Assembly: GCA_021018995.1 (NCBI GenBank)
Contig: CM037589.1
Coordinates: 8,447,001 to 8,511,000 of the forward strand
Origin: Chloranthus sessilifolius
Taxonomy: Eukaryota; Streptophyta; Magnoliopsida; Chloranthales; Chloranthaceae
Direction: 5' to 3'
Length of the DNA stretch: 64,000 nt
In this document: piece after piece, positions 11,925-33,069 of the stretch
How the letters are laid out: each line of letters begins with the position of its first letter
Position numbering within the stretch: the first letter of the stretch is position 1
Program-made: the position numbers and the translations under genes
Notes under the pieces: generated by a model
The model's database searches: none
Seen by the model: only the letters and a program-made list of their open reading frames with translations
Told to the model about the DNA's origin: nothing

Positions 11925-12045
11925 GCAAGACCAATATCATCTTTGTAAAGACAAAGGGAGGAAACTACCGTGGAGAATTGAACCCACGACCACTACCCAC
12001 ACGGAGGGGGAGCATACCAACTGAGCTGCTGCCCACTGGTGGTCA
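11925..12045 (-). mobile_element. tRNA-derived SINE-like sequence
   Basis: On the minus strand a pol III A box (CAGCTCAGTTGG, + strand 12017-12028) is followed about 33 bp later by a B box (GGTTCAATTCT, 11974-11984). The flanks do not form an acceptor stem, so it is not a tRNA gene. The tail runs into TTTACAAAGATGAT. It lies about 500 bp past the DEG5 stop. Confidence 0.6.
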
Positions 12046-12120
12046 TGCATATTATTAAAGTCCCCTAATTGGATGGTTCCAATCCTTTTATAGGCATGAT
12101 CTTTTATGAGATGTGCCAAT

Positions 12121-12259
12121 GATGAACTGCTAGGTAGACTGCTTGGATTAATCAAAGATGTGTATTCTGCGGTATATGAGTGGGCGCCCATGAGCTGCTA
12201 GGTGGACTGCTTGGATTAATCAAAGATATGCATTTTGTGGTATATGAGTGAGCGCTCAT
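12121..12259 (+). repeat. 68-bp tandem duplication
   Basis: Two copies (12121-12188 and 12189-12259) share CTGCTAGGTRGACTGCTTGG, GATTAATCAAAGAT and GGTATATGAGTG. The pair abuts the left end of the copia element that follows. Confidence 0.8.
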
Positions 12260-12884
12260 TGTTGGATATTTATCAAATAAATATTTATTATTTTAATAAT
12301 ATTTATTTATTATTAATTTAATAATGCTTATTTTTTTTTTAATGGTTCCTTAATCTGATTGGTTCCATTTTAAAAGGATACTTTTGACAACAATTGATCA
12401 TTTAACCTTCAAGTCAAAATGACTTAAATTTTGAATTAATATTGGAGGGAAAATTTTTTCACCATAAGTTTAAAAGTGTTGTAAATATTTTGTCTCACTT
12501 CACTATTTTACAAGAAATATTCATGGCATATATATGAAAATTTACCTTCCAAATTGTTTGGCTTGATAAAAGGAACATAGCTTATAGCGGCGGTTCGCCG
12601 CAGCGCACGTGCGTGCGTGTGCGATGTGCGAATGACGCAATTGGCGCTTTTAAGGCGCACTTTGTTGAGTTGCACACTACAGTCCAACGTAGTGTGTGAC
12701 AGATCAGTGCTTCACCGAGGCTTCATTGTATCCTGGAGGCGAATTTGTCGATATCCCGTTGCATATAGGGGGCAAATATTGTCTTAAAGACAGCGATTTA
12801 ATCGCGCCTTGAAGCAATTTTTCGGTCTTTTTTTTTTCCGTCAAACTTTGTACAATCTATCAACAATTCTAAGACAATATCATT
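12260..12884 (+). mobile_element. Probable 5' LTR and leader of a Ty1/copia element
   Basis: Starts TGTTGGATATTTATC and continues AT-rich to about 12580. It then becomes GC-rich with an inverted-repeat leader (TTCGCCGCAGCGCACGTGCG and GTCTTAAAGACAGCG). It precedes the gag start at 12885. A short piece near its 3' end (12826-12870, ending CCGTCAAACTTTGTACAATC) recurs at 16240-16280, beyond the polyprotein. The LTR boundary and primer site were not fixed. Confidence 0.5.
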
Positions 12885-15800
12885 ATGACACAAAAGATGA
12901 TGAAACTCTCCAACACGAAGATCACAAAACTCGAGTACTTTAATGACACCAATTTCAAACGATGGCAATCAAAAGTATATTTCCTACTCACAAATTTGAA
13001 AGTCGCATACGTTCTCACTATGGACTCACCATCATTAAAAAAAGAAGATGAAACGCTTGAAGAAGGTAGAATTCGTACGAAATGGGAAAGCGACAATTAC
13101 ACATGCAAAGGTTATATTCTCAACGCTCTTGTCGATTCTCTTTTTGACGTCTATGAAATTTATAAAACTGTAAAGGAGATATGGGAGGCTCTTGAACGAA
13201 AATATAAAGTAGAAGAGGTTGGCGTGCGCACATACTTAGTAAGTGAGTTATTTAATTTTAAGATGTGTGATTCTAAACCTATTTTGGAGCAAGTGCATTA
13301 GATGCAAATTATCTTCAACAATCTTGTGGCGGAAGGAAGCATAATAGACGAAAGTTTTCAAGTCTCTGTGGTTATTGCAACATTACCATTGAGATGGAAA
13401 GATTACCGTAAGAGTTTGAAACATACGAAGGAAGATCGTACTATGGAGGAACTCTTGACTCATCTTCGCATAGAAGCAGAGGCTCGTCTACGTGACAAGG
13501 AGGAGGAGAAAACTGAACTTGTCCCCAATGCTCACATTGTTAAAAATGCATCCATATCGAAGAAGAAGAACAAAGGGAAGAACTTCAAACTGAAGCCGAA
13601 TAAGGATTCCAAGAGAGGGCAATACAAGGAAAAAGTAAAGAAGGGTACTTGTTTTTATTGCAAGAAACCCGGCCGTTTCAAACATGATTGTCGAGAATTC
13701 TTGAAGCATAAAAATCAGGCAAACATTGTGGGAGAAGATCTTGTTGCAGTGATCTCCGAAGTCAATATGGTAGATGCTGAAAATGAATGGTGGCTCGATT
13801 CTGGGGCTACTAGGCATGTGACCTCTGATAGGAATAATTTTGTATCCTATGAGGAGGCTCATGATGGACATGAATTATTTATGGGAAATTTCACTACTGT
13901 CAAAGTGGTAGGCCAAGGCAAAGTTGTTCTACACTTTATTTCAGGAAAATCTGTTACCTTGAATGATGTCCTTCATGTCCCTGAAATCCGAAAAAATCTT
14001 GTATCGGCTTGTATTATGAACAAATATGGATTCAAAATTGTAATCGAATCCGATTCTGTTGTACTTTCTAAGGAATGTTTATAGGCAAGGGGTATGCCTC
14101 TTGTAGAATGTTTAAGTTCAATATCAATGAGATATCTGTTTCTTCAATTTATATGTGTGACTCAATTTATTTATGGCATAATAGATTAGAGCATTTAAAT
14201 TTACGTTTTATGGATAAGATGATTAAACTAGAATTTCTTCCTAAAATAAATATAGATTATGGTAAAGATAGATGTAGTGTATGTGTCCAATCTAAAATGA
14301 CTAAGAAGCCATTTAAAAGTGTTGAAAGACAATCTAGACTATTAGATTTAATTCATACTGATTTGTGTAGTTTGAATAACATTACTACTAGAGGAGGGAA
14401 AAGATATTTCATCACTTTCATTGATGATTGTCCTCGATTTAAATATGTTTTCCTTCTTCAATTAAAAGAGGAAACATTTAGTAAATTTATCTCTTATAAG
14501 GCTTTAATAAAAAATCAATTAGATTTTAAAATTAAGGCATTACGATCGGATAGGGGAGGTGAATACATGTCACATGAATTTTTAGATTTTTGTGATAAGT
14601 ATGGAATTATTCATGAAGTCACTGCTCCATATTCTCCTCAATCAAATGAAATTGCTGAAAGGAAAAATCGGACTCTAGTAGAAATGGTAAATTCTATGTT
14701 AACAAATTCTGATTTGAATTCAAATTTATGGGGAGAAGCATTACTTACTGCATGTTATATTTTAAATTGGATACCTTTTAAAAAGTCTTTTAAAACTCCA
14801 TATGAAATTTGAAAGAACAAACCTCCAAACTTACACTATTTAAAAGTATGAGATTGTAGAGCATTAGTTAAGGTATCCGATTATAAACGTACAAAATTAG
14901 GTCCTAAGGCCATTGAATGTATTTTTGTAGGATATTCTATTAATAGTCCTATTTATAGATTTTTAGTATGTGAGCACAATAATATTTTTGAAAAGGATTC
15001 AATTTTTGAATCAAGAGATGCAGTATTTTATGAGAATATTTTCTCTATTATTTCTAAACCTCTTGCATCCTCTAACTTAGATGAATCTTCTGATTCTCTT
15101 CATCTCTTTAATAGTAAAGATGAAAAGATGAAACTTAGAAGAAGTAAGAGACCTAGGAAAGCCACCGATTTTGGTTCAGATTTCTATGAGTATCTTGTAG
15201 AAGGAACCAGAAATGAGAAAACTAAGAAAATGAAGTTTATTTTTAATATCGATGAAGATCCTCAAACTTTTGATGAAGCTGTTAAGTCTATTGATTCTGC
15301 ATTTTGAAAATAAGCTATAAATGATGAAATGAATTCTATCATGTCCAATAATACTTGGGAATTAGTAGACTTACCACAGGGATCTAAACCTATAGGTTGT
15401 AAATGGATATTCAAAAGAAAACTTAATCCTAATGACACTATAAATAAGTTTAAGGCTAGGCTTGTTGCCAAAGGTTTTAGACAAAAACATGGTACTGATT
15501 ATTTTGATACCTATGCTCCAGTGGCTAGGATTTCTTCCATAAGGATCTTATCTGCTCTTGCTTCTATATATAAACTTCAAGTTCATCAAATGGATGTTAA
15601 GACCGCATTTTTAAATGGTGAACTTGAAGAGGAAGTATATATGGATCAACCAGAGGTTTTATCATGAAGGGACATGAAAATAAAGTTTGTAAACTTATTA
15701 GGTCCCTATATGGTCTAAAACAGGCTCCTAAATAGTGGCATGAAAAATTTGATTGTATTATTTTATCATATGGATTCAAGATTAATGAATAAGATAAATG

Positions 15801-15930
15801 CATTTATAGTAAGATATCAAAGGTTAAAGGAATAATTATTTGTCTCTACGTGGATGACCTCTTAATTTTTGGTACAGACTTAGAAAGTATAAAAAATGCA
15901 AAAAGCTTTTTGGCTTCAAAATTTGTATTT
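12885..15930 (+). pseudogene. Ty1/copia gag-pol polyprotein, decayed
   Basis: Domains in order:
- gag (UBN2-type, from 12885), with an in-frame TAG at 13299;
- a CCHC zinc knuckle (CFYCKKPGRFKHDC, about 13650-13692);
- protease WWLDSGATRHVTSD (about 13790);
- a frameshift near 14070;
- GAG-pre-integrase LWHNRLEHLNLRFMDKM (about 14170);
- integrase with FIDDCPRFKYVF, SDRGGEYMSHEF and YSPQSNEIAERKNRT;
- reverse transcriptase from WELVDLPQGSKPIGCKWIFK (about 15357), with QMDVKTAFLNGELEEEVYM and the catalytic region YVDDLLIFG near 15845.
Stops interrupt integrase and RT. RNase H and the 3' LTR are missing. Domain assignment is secure, and the element cannot be autonomous. Confidence 0.93.
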
Positions 15931-16280
15931 TGAACAAACATGGATTCAAAATTGTGATTGAATCCGATTCTGTTGTACTTTCTAAGAAAGGGATGTTTGT
16001 GGGCAAAGGATATGCCTCTTGTGGAATGTTTAAGTTCAATATCAATGAGATATCTACTTCTTCGGTTTATATGTGTGACTCAATTTATTTATGACATAAT
16101 AGATTAGGACATTTAAATTTACGTTCTATGGATAATATGATTAAACTAGAACTTCTTCCTAAAATAGATATAAATTATGGTAAAGATAGATGTAGTATAT
16201 GTGTGCATTTAAATTTTGCTATAGATGATGTAATTCTTTTTTTTTTTTTCCGTCAAACTTTGTGCAATCTACCAACACTC
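15931..16280 (+). repeat. Misplaced second copy of the copia protease/GAG-pre-integrase region
   Basis: Sequence after the RT break repeats 14017-14286 at high identity (for example GATGTTTGTGGGCAAAGGAT and TTCAATATCAATGAGATATC). It then ends in a T-run and CCGTCAAACTTTGTGCAATC, matching the leader near 12840-12860. It marks a rearranged or recombined element, not a new gene. Confidence 0.85.
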
Positions 16281-17571
16281 ATAACGGATAAAAAACTAAC
16301 TAATGTGCCAAAATGCTTGACATTAATGGAGCGGAAAGTAAGCAAGCCCTTTCTACTATGGGTCTTATCATGCGACAACCCAATGGGTCAAGGTTGCATG
16401 CCCGGCCTGATGTAGTTCAAAATCCCACTAACCCCATAAGCCCTTTATTTTATATATATAAAGCATTGGATCAGGTTGGGTCAATCTAACCGAACCCAAC
16501 CTGACCCAAAGGTTGTGTCCGATTCTTTATATACAACCCAACCGCATGGGCCAAATTTATGTCCCAAAGAACCAGTGAAAAAATTTGAAATTGAAATATA
16601 CCATTCCACATCATCTCTTCATTTAACCATTCCATAGTAAATGGCTCCTAAACAATTCCTTCAAACGATCTCTCAAATTACTCTATTTTCAGGCATCGTC
16701 TTTCAAAATCCAAATGGTAAAATTTGGCATCAGCCACTCGGTCCGAGGGCTAAGTTACATGGTACTCTAGCGGATAGCCACTTTTGAGATGTGTGCTACA
16801 TGAAAATATCATGTGCTTCGTCTGATTTAAAGGTTATAATATATTTTATAGAAAATTTGGTACAAAATATAATCTCTATCATTCAATCCAATACCATAAA
16901 AGATCATTAAAATTTAATGGTAACGTATAATCTAACATAAGGATAACTTTTTATGGCCTTTCACTTGTCATGAATCGGATGACAGTGATTATATTTCGTG
17001 CCAAATTTTTTGCGCCAAAAACCATTATATCATATGTAAAATATGCTGTTTCATAGCACACACCCAAAAATTGGTACTCAAACCGCTTATCTAATAGCAA
17101 TCTGCACCTACCCAATCGTAAAAACAGTCTCTAATTGTTTGGGTCTCTTTCTTGCTCTCCCACAACATACAAAACCAAATCTGCCTTTCCATGAGATTTT
17201 TTAATATCCCATGAGGGAGGTTTTTTCTATAAGAATAATGGCACATGACCGCTTCTTTACTAATTATACATATCATTAACGTATTATTAATCCAAGTCGC
17301 TTTTGAACTGTCGATGGTAGTTCATATGATAAACTACTGTGAGTCCAAAGATCATATTGGCTGGAGGATCCAAACCATATGATTTATAAATTCTAAAATG
17401 AACAATTGTTTCTATTCTGGAATGGTTAAAATCAAATTAAAATATTTTGAGTATAATAATTTTGCTGAAACATGTGTTAATAATGAGCTACTAGTTGAAC
17501 TAATGAGATTGATCAAACTTATGCATAACGTGACATGAAAGCTGGATAGTCGTGCCATACAGTTAAATATA
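16281..17571. other. Intergenic, no gene seen
   Basis: AT-rich and non-coding. 16420-16580 has CCCAACC/GACCCAA-rich sequence like the GGGTCGGGT-type hAT MITEs seen elsewhere in the window. No complete boundaries were found. Confidence 0.5.
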
Positions 17572-18320
17572 GGGAAATTTACCTGATCGACCCTGTCAGA
17601 TACACCTTTTACTCCAGAGACCTTATATTTTCACCTTTACCCAAACCGACTAGCTCCAAGCCTAGTTAGTTCCAGCTACCACAAAAAGTCTTAAATACCC
17701 CTCCTTACACTTTTTATGGTTCTACGTAGTTTAAAATTTTAAAAATTTGCATTTTTTTATAGAGTACCTTTAAATCCATCCATTGAATCTTTGAGTTCAC
17801 CCACGTTGAAATCCATTGATTGCTTTGAATCCGACGATGCTGATCATTTTTCATCCCAATCTTTCATATGATGCATCTTAAGAACTCGCTCTTACCATCT
17901 ACGGTTAGTGTTTGATTTCATATGGTATCCATTCTAAAAAAGTGATCTTAACATCCTGTTGAACTCATCAAACTGAAATAAGGTCACTTTTTGGGATGTT
18001 TACCATGCGAAATCAAAAACTTATCGCTTGATGGCACACCTGTGATCTCAAGATCCGTTATGTGAAAGATTGGAATGAAAAACGACCTGGACCATCGGAT
18101 TCAAATCAGTCAATGGGTGTCAAATTGTGTAGCAAGTAATGGCTCCCGCGGTATCACAATGGAAAGATCAATACTGCTTTCTTTCAAACACCATTTATGC
18201 CGTCTGATTTGAAGGCTACAATGTAAAGATCAAATGTGCCAAAGATTGACACAAAACATGCTTTCTAACATCAGTTTTTTTTACAGTTGACTATCAAATT
18301 TAATCATTGGCTCAATTAAC

Positions 18321-18452
18321 GAATCGTCACCGATCAAATAATCAATCGTTATCGTTTGACTAATGAATTGCCACCGATCAAATAAACAATCTTCATCGCT
18401 CTGATAAATAATCGCCATCGATTGGATATGCAATCGTCATCGATCTGATAAA
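18321..18452. repeat. 22-bp palindrome array, left inner arm
   Basis: Six consecutive 22-bp units (18321, 18343, 18365, 18387, 18409 and 18431). The typical unit CAATCGTCATCGATCTGATA plus AA holds a short stem-loop, roughly AATCG-4 nt-CGATC. Degenerate units continue to about 18500. Confidence 0.85.
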
Positions 18453-18837
18453 CAATTGCCATTGATCTGAGCCAACGATCTGATAAGCAATCGCCATTTA
18501 TTAAAGACTATATACAAAAAGATTTATTAAAAAGGCACAAGCATAGCGTGCAGAGCAATGGTAATGCATATCTTTTTCAAACAATCGAATCTGGGTAATA
18601 GCAATCCAAATTATCGGTTTCGGTCCTTATCGAAATGATAATTTGGAATAAAATTTTGGTCATATTTTGTATGGGACTCAAAATTTAGACTAAATTATCG
18701 ATTTTCGGCCGAAATTTCGGTCCAAATTTTCAGTTTTGGTCCCCTCCGAAATCGAAACGAAACCCAAAAATTTGATCCTTGGTAACAAGGGTCGAACTCA
18801 GGCCTTTCCCATCTAAAAATACTTTTCATCTATCTAA

Positions 18838-19013
18838 GCGATGACGATTCTTTATCAGATTGATGGCGATTGTTTATCCGATCAATGACGATTGCTTATC
18901 CGATCGATGGCGATTGTTTATCAAAGCGATGATGATTGTTTATTTGATCGGTAGTGATTCATTAGTCGAGTGATAACGATTGATTATTTGATTGGTGACG
19001 AATCGTTAGTTGA
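18838..19013. repeat. 22-bp palindrome array, right inner arm
   Basis: Eight consecutive 22-bp units beginning at 18838 (for example TTGATGGCGATTGTTTATCC plus GA at 18860). They are the reverse complement of the 18321-18500 array, so the two can pair as a long imperfect hairpin. Confidence 0.85.
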
Positions 19014-19079
19014 GCCAGTGATTAAATTTGATAGTCAACTGTGAAAAAACAGATGTAAGAGAGTGTGTTTTATGTCAAT

Positions 19080-20743
19080 TGATGAGTAGTGAAATATGAT
19101 GATATTTTACCCCTAAAGATCTATATTTAGCCACCCGATGAAAGCTATTTAATATGTTTTATATAGTTTTAGTGATTTACATGTTTTGAGATATGTTGAG
19201 CATAAAATAACCTAAGAGTTCAGAATATAACGTCAAATTCGTGCTACCTTGGATCATCCAGAACTTATTCTGACTTGAAGCTTAATTTTGACTTTTAAAA
19301 CATCGGATTCACGAAATAGTTAAAATACCAAAGTTGTAGAGCTCGTCGTCTTTTTTCCAACGCCATAAGAATCGCCTCAATCCGACTTCAAGATAAAAAA
19401 TTATGACCAAAATATTGAAGCTCTGTCAGTTAAAGAGTTGGACCGAATTTCACGAAAATCTGGGAAGGTCGATCAATCGACCAACAAACTCGATCAATCG
19501 ACACTCACACCGACTCTTTATGTTTTTAAAGCTCAAAATTGGGGGGGAAAATTAGGTTTCAAAATTAGACCCTATTTAAGGAAAAATTAAAGTTAGGATC
19601 GAGGAGTCTCTCCCTTTGGGGAGCCTTTTAATTTCCTTAGCATTTTTAGTTTCTTTCAGTTTTTCCCTTTTATTTTCAAGCATTGTTCTTTTCATTTCCT
19701 AGTTTTAGATCTTAAATTAGTTTAATTTTTGCATTCAATAAAGGATTGTACGCGCTGGATTAAAACTTTCGTGGACTTTTGTGGATTATTCTTTACGGTA
19801 TTTTAATGTCATTTTCAATTTCTGTCTTTATTTTATTATTTATTTCAATCATGTGTGACTAGTTGCATTAAGGATGAGAATCTGATGATCCCCATCCGAG
19901 GTATTCATTTATATTAATATAAATTTGTGATTGAGATATTAGATTCTTTTAAGGGCCCTAATGTTATTATTGACATGAATATGATCTGATTGTGATATGA
20001 AATCTAGGAGCTAATCATGCCCTATGATCTCAACATTGCAATGATGATTTTATCTTAATTATCACTTATCTCAGGGTTAGGTTCTACTACTATCTGAGAT
20101 GTGAGTGTTAATCATACTCTTATGAGATGTTAATCATACATCTCTATGATCTTAAATCAACAGTGTGACTTTACCCTAGGTGTAAATTCTAATTACTATC
20201 TGAGGTGTGAGCGTTAATCACACACTCATGAGAGGTTAATCATATCTCTCCGTGATCTTAGATCGGTAGTGTAGAGTTTACCCTAGAGATTGGGTTCTAA
20301 ATGTTGTCTAAGGTGTGAGTGTTAATCATATACTCATGGGATGTTAATCACACATCTCCGTGATCTCAGATCCATAAGTTATAACTCAAGTGTGTTCAGG
20401 ACTGGTGCTCCTTCATAAATATCTTATGAAGATTTCATATCTTAATCCACAGATTTATATTGTGTAAATGATAAACCTACGATGGGAGGATTTAACATCC
20501 CAATCCTTATCTTTTATTAGTTGTTTAAATTCTCAGTTACTGCCTAGTCTTTATCTTCTGTCAAACTTTCATAATCATAAAATTAGTTTAAATACTGTGC
20601 TAGACCTGTGGTAATCTCTTTATTAATTTATGTTTCCTCTTTTAAATTTTCCAACCAATCCTCGTGGGAACGATCTCGTACTCTGCACCTATTGACTACA
20701 TCACGATTCATACACTTACGAGTACAACTTAATTTTTACAACA
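19080..20743 (+). mobile_element. Ty3/gypsy-type solo LTR (1664 bp)
   Basis: Opens TGATGAGTAG and closes TTTTTACAACA. It is flanked by TCAAT (19075-19079) and CCAAT (20744-20748), a 5-bp target duplication with one mismatch. Removing it rejoins the foldback arm (GTCAAT with CTTTGGCAC), as the opposite arm at 18250 predicts. A TATTTAAG promoter-like site lies near 19573. CTCGTGGGAACGATCTCGTA near the end is typical of gypsy LTRs. The strand is inferred from these. Confidence 0.82.
20078..20392 (+). repeat. Three tandem copies of about 106 bp inside the solo LTR
   Basis: Units start near 20080, 20186 and 20292. Each carries TCTGAGRTGTGAGYGTTAAT, an ATGAGATGTTAATCA-like segment and TCYGTGATCTYAGATC. 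Confidence 0.8.
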
Positions 20744-21189
20744 CCAATCTTTGGCACATTTGATCTTCACATTGTAGCCTTCAAATTAGACGGCATAGAT
20801 GGTGTTTGAAAGAAAACAATATTGATCTTTACACTGTGATACCGCAGGAGCCATTACTTGCTGCACAGTTTGAAAGAAAGCCGTGACTGCATTGAATCAT
20901 CAGAGAGAGATCATGTGTCATGCAAGTTTTTTGCATTAAAAATATTTAGATAGCCTTCGAATCAAATGGCCTAAATATAGTATTTCCACATGGCACAGGT
21001 CTCCAAAATACTAAGGCTTTCTTTTAAGGGTACCTCTCTATGCGCTCACGCATGCTCTGAAATCGCCCACGTCTCAGACCCCTTGAAAATCATTAATTGC
21101 TTCGAATTGGATGATGGAGATCGTGTTTCACCCCGATCATCCACGCAATGGATCTTGAGATCATGATGCACCTATTAGACGGATTAATG

Positions 21190-21255
21190 AGTCGATATTG
21201 ACTATTTAAACAGTCGATATCGACTCTTTAATGAGTCGATATCGATTGTTTAAAT
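21190..21255. repeat. Three 22-bp palindromes, outer right arm
   Basis: Units at 21190, 21212 and 21234. The core AGTCGATATCGACT is a near-perfect palindrome, and the arrangement is the same as in the 32661-33906 arrays. Confidence 0.85.
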
Positions 21256-21687
21256 AGTCTATTTATTATTTATTTATTTACTCATTTTTTAGAAGAAGCG
21301 ATATCGCCTTTTTTCACCATCGTTCTTTAAAGCCTTCAAATCAGACGACATAGATGCTGCTTCACATCGCTTAAACAAGCAAATTTTTTTTTTTAAGAGG
21401 CGATATCGCCTTTTTTCGTGTCAATCTTTGGCACTATCAATCTTTATATTATGGCCTTCAAATCAAACGACATAAATGCTGCTTCACATTGCATAAATAT
21501 AAAAAAGTATAAATTTTTAAAGTTTTAAACTATATAGAACGATAAAAAGTGTAAGAAGGGGTATTTGAGACTTTTTGTGCTAGTTGGAATTGGCTCAGCT
21601 AAAAGCTGGTCGGTTTGAATAAAGGTGAAACTATAAAGTCTCTGACAGAAAAGGTGTATTTGACAGGATCAATTTGAGAAATTTCCC

Positions 21688-22676
21688 TTTATTTAAAGGG
21701 GTCATAGGAGGAGACTTCTTTTGTATAGCATTAGGGTATCATAACTTTATTTTATAAAATAATATGGACTTAATAAGAAAAGTTAAAGAAATATTACATT
21801 TTTGAAATTTAATTTAGATTAATTGGCTTTGGTAATGCATTTTTTTAAATATTTTTGTATCTTTGCTGGGTTGCAAGAGGAAGGAGGTCAGATTGAACCA
21901 GCTGATGCTAAAATCCAAGTTGCTTGATCTAGTGGGCCCTTGAGCCAGTATTTTTTGTCCACATGCATGGCACACGATTTCTTTTTTAACTAGTAAAGAT
22001 AAATGTGAACCGTTTTAAAATAGAATGGGCTCTGAACACGTTTTGGGTAACCCCGGCTGCGAAACCAACCTAAGGGCCCACCCCACCAAATGCAGGTTGT
22101 GTATGATATAGCTCTCTCTAGCCCCTTGTTATAGCAGAGTTCATGTGTTTTAGCAGGTCCCATCCATTCTGTTGCCCCCTCTCCTTAATAACTCTTTATA
22201 TAATAAGATTTATATGTTTAATAGTTTTACCGTCCCCTCTACTCACACCTTACTATAACAGATTTTATTTGCTCTTATAGGGAGTTAGTAGAGAGTAGGG
22301 GGTTATTCTTAGATCAAGTAAATTCTTCTTTGTAGAGAGTTAGAAAAGAGAATAAGAACCAAGTAAAGCAAGTGAACTCTATTATGACATGGGCTAGCAA
22401 AGAGCTAAGCTATAAACAGCCATATGCCCATTAAGTACAACTAAAAAGCGTTGACTACTTTAAATAAGAAGATAGAAATCAGTTTTCATTCTAATCTTCT
22501 ACAATACTGATCTTGAGATCAGGGAAATATCATCATACGGTCTTTATTTAATGTGACGCACATCTCAAAAAGTGATTATCTTGTCTTTGAGTCACTTTTT
22601 TGGAATATGTGTCATGTGGAGTAAATGGTCCGGGGATGTGTGTGTGTGTGTTTAGTAGCAGCCCTTAATTAAAAGG
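21688..22676 (+). other. Upstream region of the first GST gene
   Basis: No coding sequence. A short GT run lies at about 22636-22650. The proximal 300 bp probably hold the GST promoter. Confidence 0.5.
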
Positions 22677-22686
22677 CTATAAATTC
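22677..22686 (+). promoter_or_regulatory. TATA box of first GST gene
   Basis: GGCTATAAATTCC lies about 80 bp upstream of the ATG. The second GST gene has GGGCTATATGTATC at the matching place, followed in both by a conserved CGCAAYCCAAAA further down. The function is inferred from position and conservation. Confidence 0.6.
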
Positions 22687-22743
22687 CGCCTATGCCACGC
22701 AATCCAAAAAAGTCTGATAAGTGTTCTGCTTTCACGGTTTTAG

Positions 22744-31851
<9,108 letters not shown>

Positions 31852-32004
31852 CATGGAGAAATAAATGGATGGAGGGAGATGTGTGTAGTACTCCTTCCTC
31901 TTTTTTTTTTTTTTTTTTTTTGGTTGATATAAAACCCTTTTTTAAATTATTAATCTTCTATAATTAACCCTTTAAAGGATCTCTAGATTATGGAAAATTA
32001 TAAA

Positions 32005-32130
32005 GGAAGGACAAATTTGATAAAGACAAAGTGCAGGCAGCTGACGTGGCATAACCCGACTGGCTGCACCACTTGCAGCCTATCACGTCAGTCAGCCTGC
32101 ACTTTGTGAGCTTAAAATCTGTCGTCCATG
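32005..32130. mobile_element. Short MITE (AAAGTGCAGGC family), copy 1
   Basis: About 126 bp and nearly a full palindrome. The left side GGACAAATTTGAT then ACAAAGTGCAGGCAGCTGAC; the right side GTCAGCCTGCACTTTGTGAG then AATCTGTCGTCC. It lies about 150 bp downstream of the GST 1 stop. Confidence 0.7.
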
Positions 32131-32660
32131 TAACACGGCAAATTTACGTTCCCATCCACTGCTCCTCGTTTTATTATTATTTTTAATTTTTTTTTTCTGG
32201 ATTTCTATGATCTAACTCTTATGCGATTAAGTGATGACGTTTTGGGTTTTGGCAATATTAAGAATATTATAACGAGTGGACAATAAAACAGTAGACTAAC
32301 AATGGACCGCATCATATATCAGTCCCCAAATTATGTTTGGGAAATTTATCGGATCGACCCTATCAAATACACTTTTTGGTGAGAGATCCTATTTTTTCAT
32401 CTTTATCCAAACCAACCAGCTTTTAGCCAAACCATTTTCAGCTATCACAAAAAGTCCAAAATACCCTTTCTTATATATTTTTTTCCCTCTATATAGTTTA
32501 AAATTTTAAATATTTGCACTTTTCTATGTTTATGTTGTGTGAAACGGGATCTATGTCGTCTGATTTGAAGGTCACAATATAAAATCGATGGCGCCAAAGA
32601 TAGACATGAAAAAAAGGTATATCGCCTCTTTAAAAAAAATATAAATAAAAAAATTTAAAC

Positions 32661-33069
32661 AATCGATGGCGACTCTTAAAACAGTTGTTGGCGACTCTTA
32701 AAACAATTGATAGCGACTCTTAACACAGTCGGTACCGATTGTTTTAAGAGTCACCATCCGTTATTTAGACAGTCGATACCGACTGTGAAAACAGTCGTCA
32801 TCGACTGTAAAATAAAAAAATAATAAATTTTTTTTTTCTGACTGTCTACAGTCGATGGCGATTGTGTAGACAGTTGAATTAAAAAAAAAATCGACTGTGT
32901 AGACAATTGAATTAATTAATTAATTTTTTTTTTTCATAGTCGATGGCGACTGTTTTCACAGTCGATACCGACTGTCTAAACAGTTGATGGCGACTCTTAA
33001 AACAGTCATTAACGACTGTGTTAAGAGTTGCCATCGATTGTTTTAAAAGTCACCATCGATTGTTTAACT
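32661..33069. repeat. 22-bp palindrome arrays of unit A
   Basis: Seven units in exact 22-bp steps from 32661 to 32814, one at 32848-32869, and six more from 32938 to 33069. The typical unit AGTCGATGGCGACTCTTAAA plus AC carries a 5-bp stem (AGTCG/CGACT) with a 4-nt loop. The strand of the loop sequence flips part-way, so the left and right arrays are complementary. Confidence 0.9.

Larger units (their letters stand above)
17572..21687. mobile_element. Foldback Mutator-like element, older copy, with nested insertions
   Basis: The outer arms are inverted repeats of about 200 bp. The left arm begins GGGAAATTTACCTGATCGAC and the right arm ends in the complement ATTTCCC. The same arms occur at 32339-34206. 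Inside are further inverted segments (about 18245-18500 against 18835-19080, with a spacer of about 330 bp) and 22-bp palindrome arrays at 18321-18452, 18838-19013 and 21190-21255. The right inner arm is split by a solo LTR (19080-20743). No transposase is encoded. A 9-bp target duplication, present in the younger copy, is not recognisable here. Confidence 0.75.

Noticed and set aside
11937-12045. Possible tRNA gene on the minus strand (good A and B boxes)
   Set aside because: No acceptor stem pairs around the boxes and the D and anticodon arms do not close. It fits a tRNA-derived SINE better.
13488-13871. 127-codon open frame on the minus strand
   Set aside because: Antisense shadow of the copia gag/protease frame, with no domain of its own.
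18321-19013. Regular 22-bp repeats that could suggest a CRISPR-like array
   Set aside because: Units are contiguous with no unique spacers, are palindromic and sit in inverted arms of a transposon in a plant genome.
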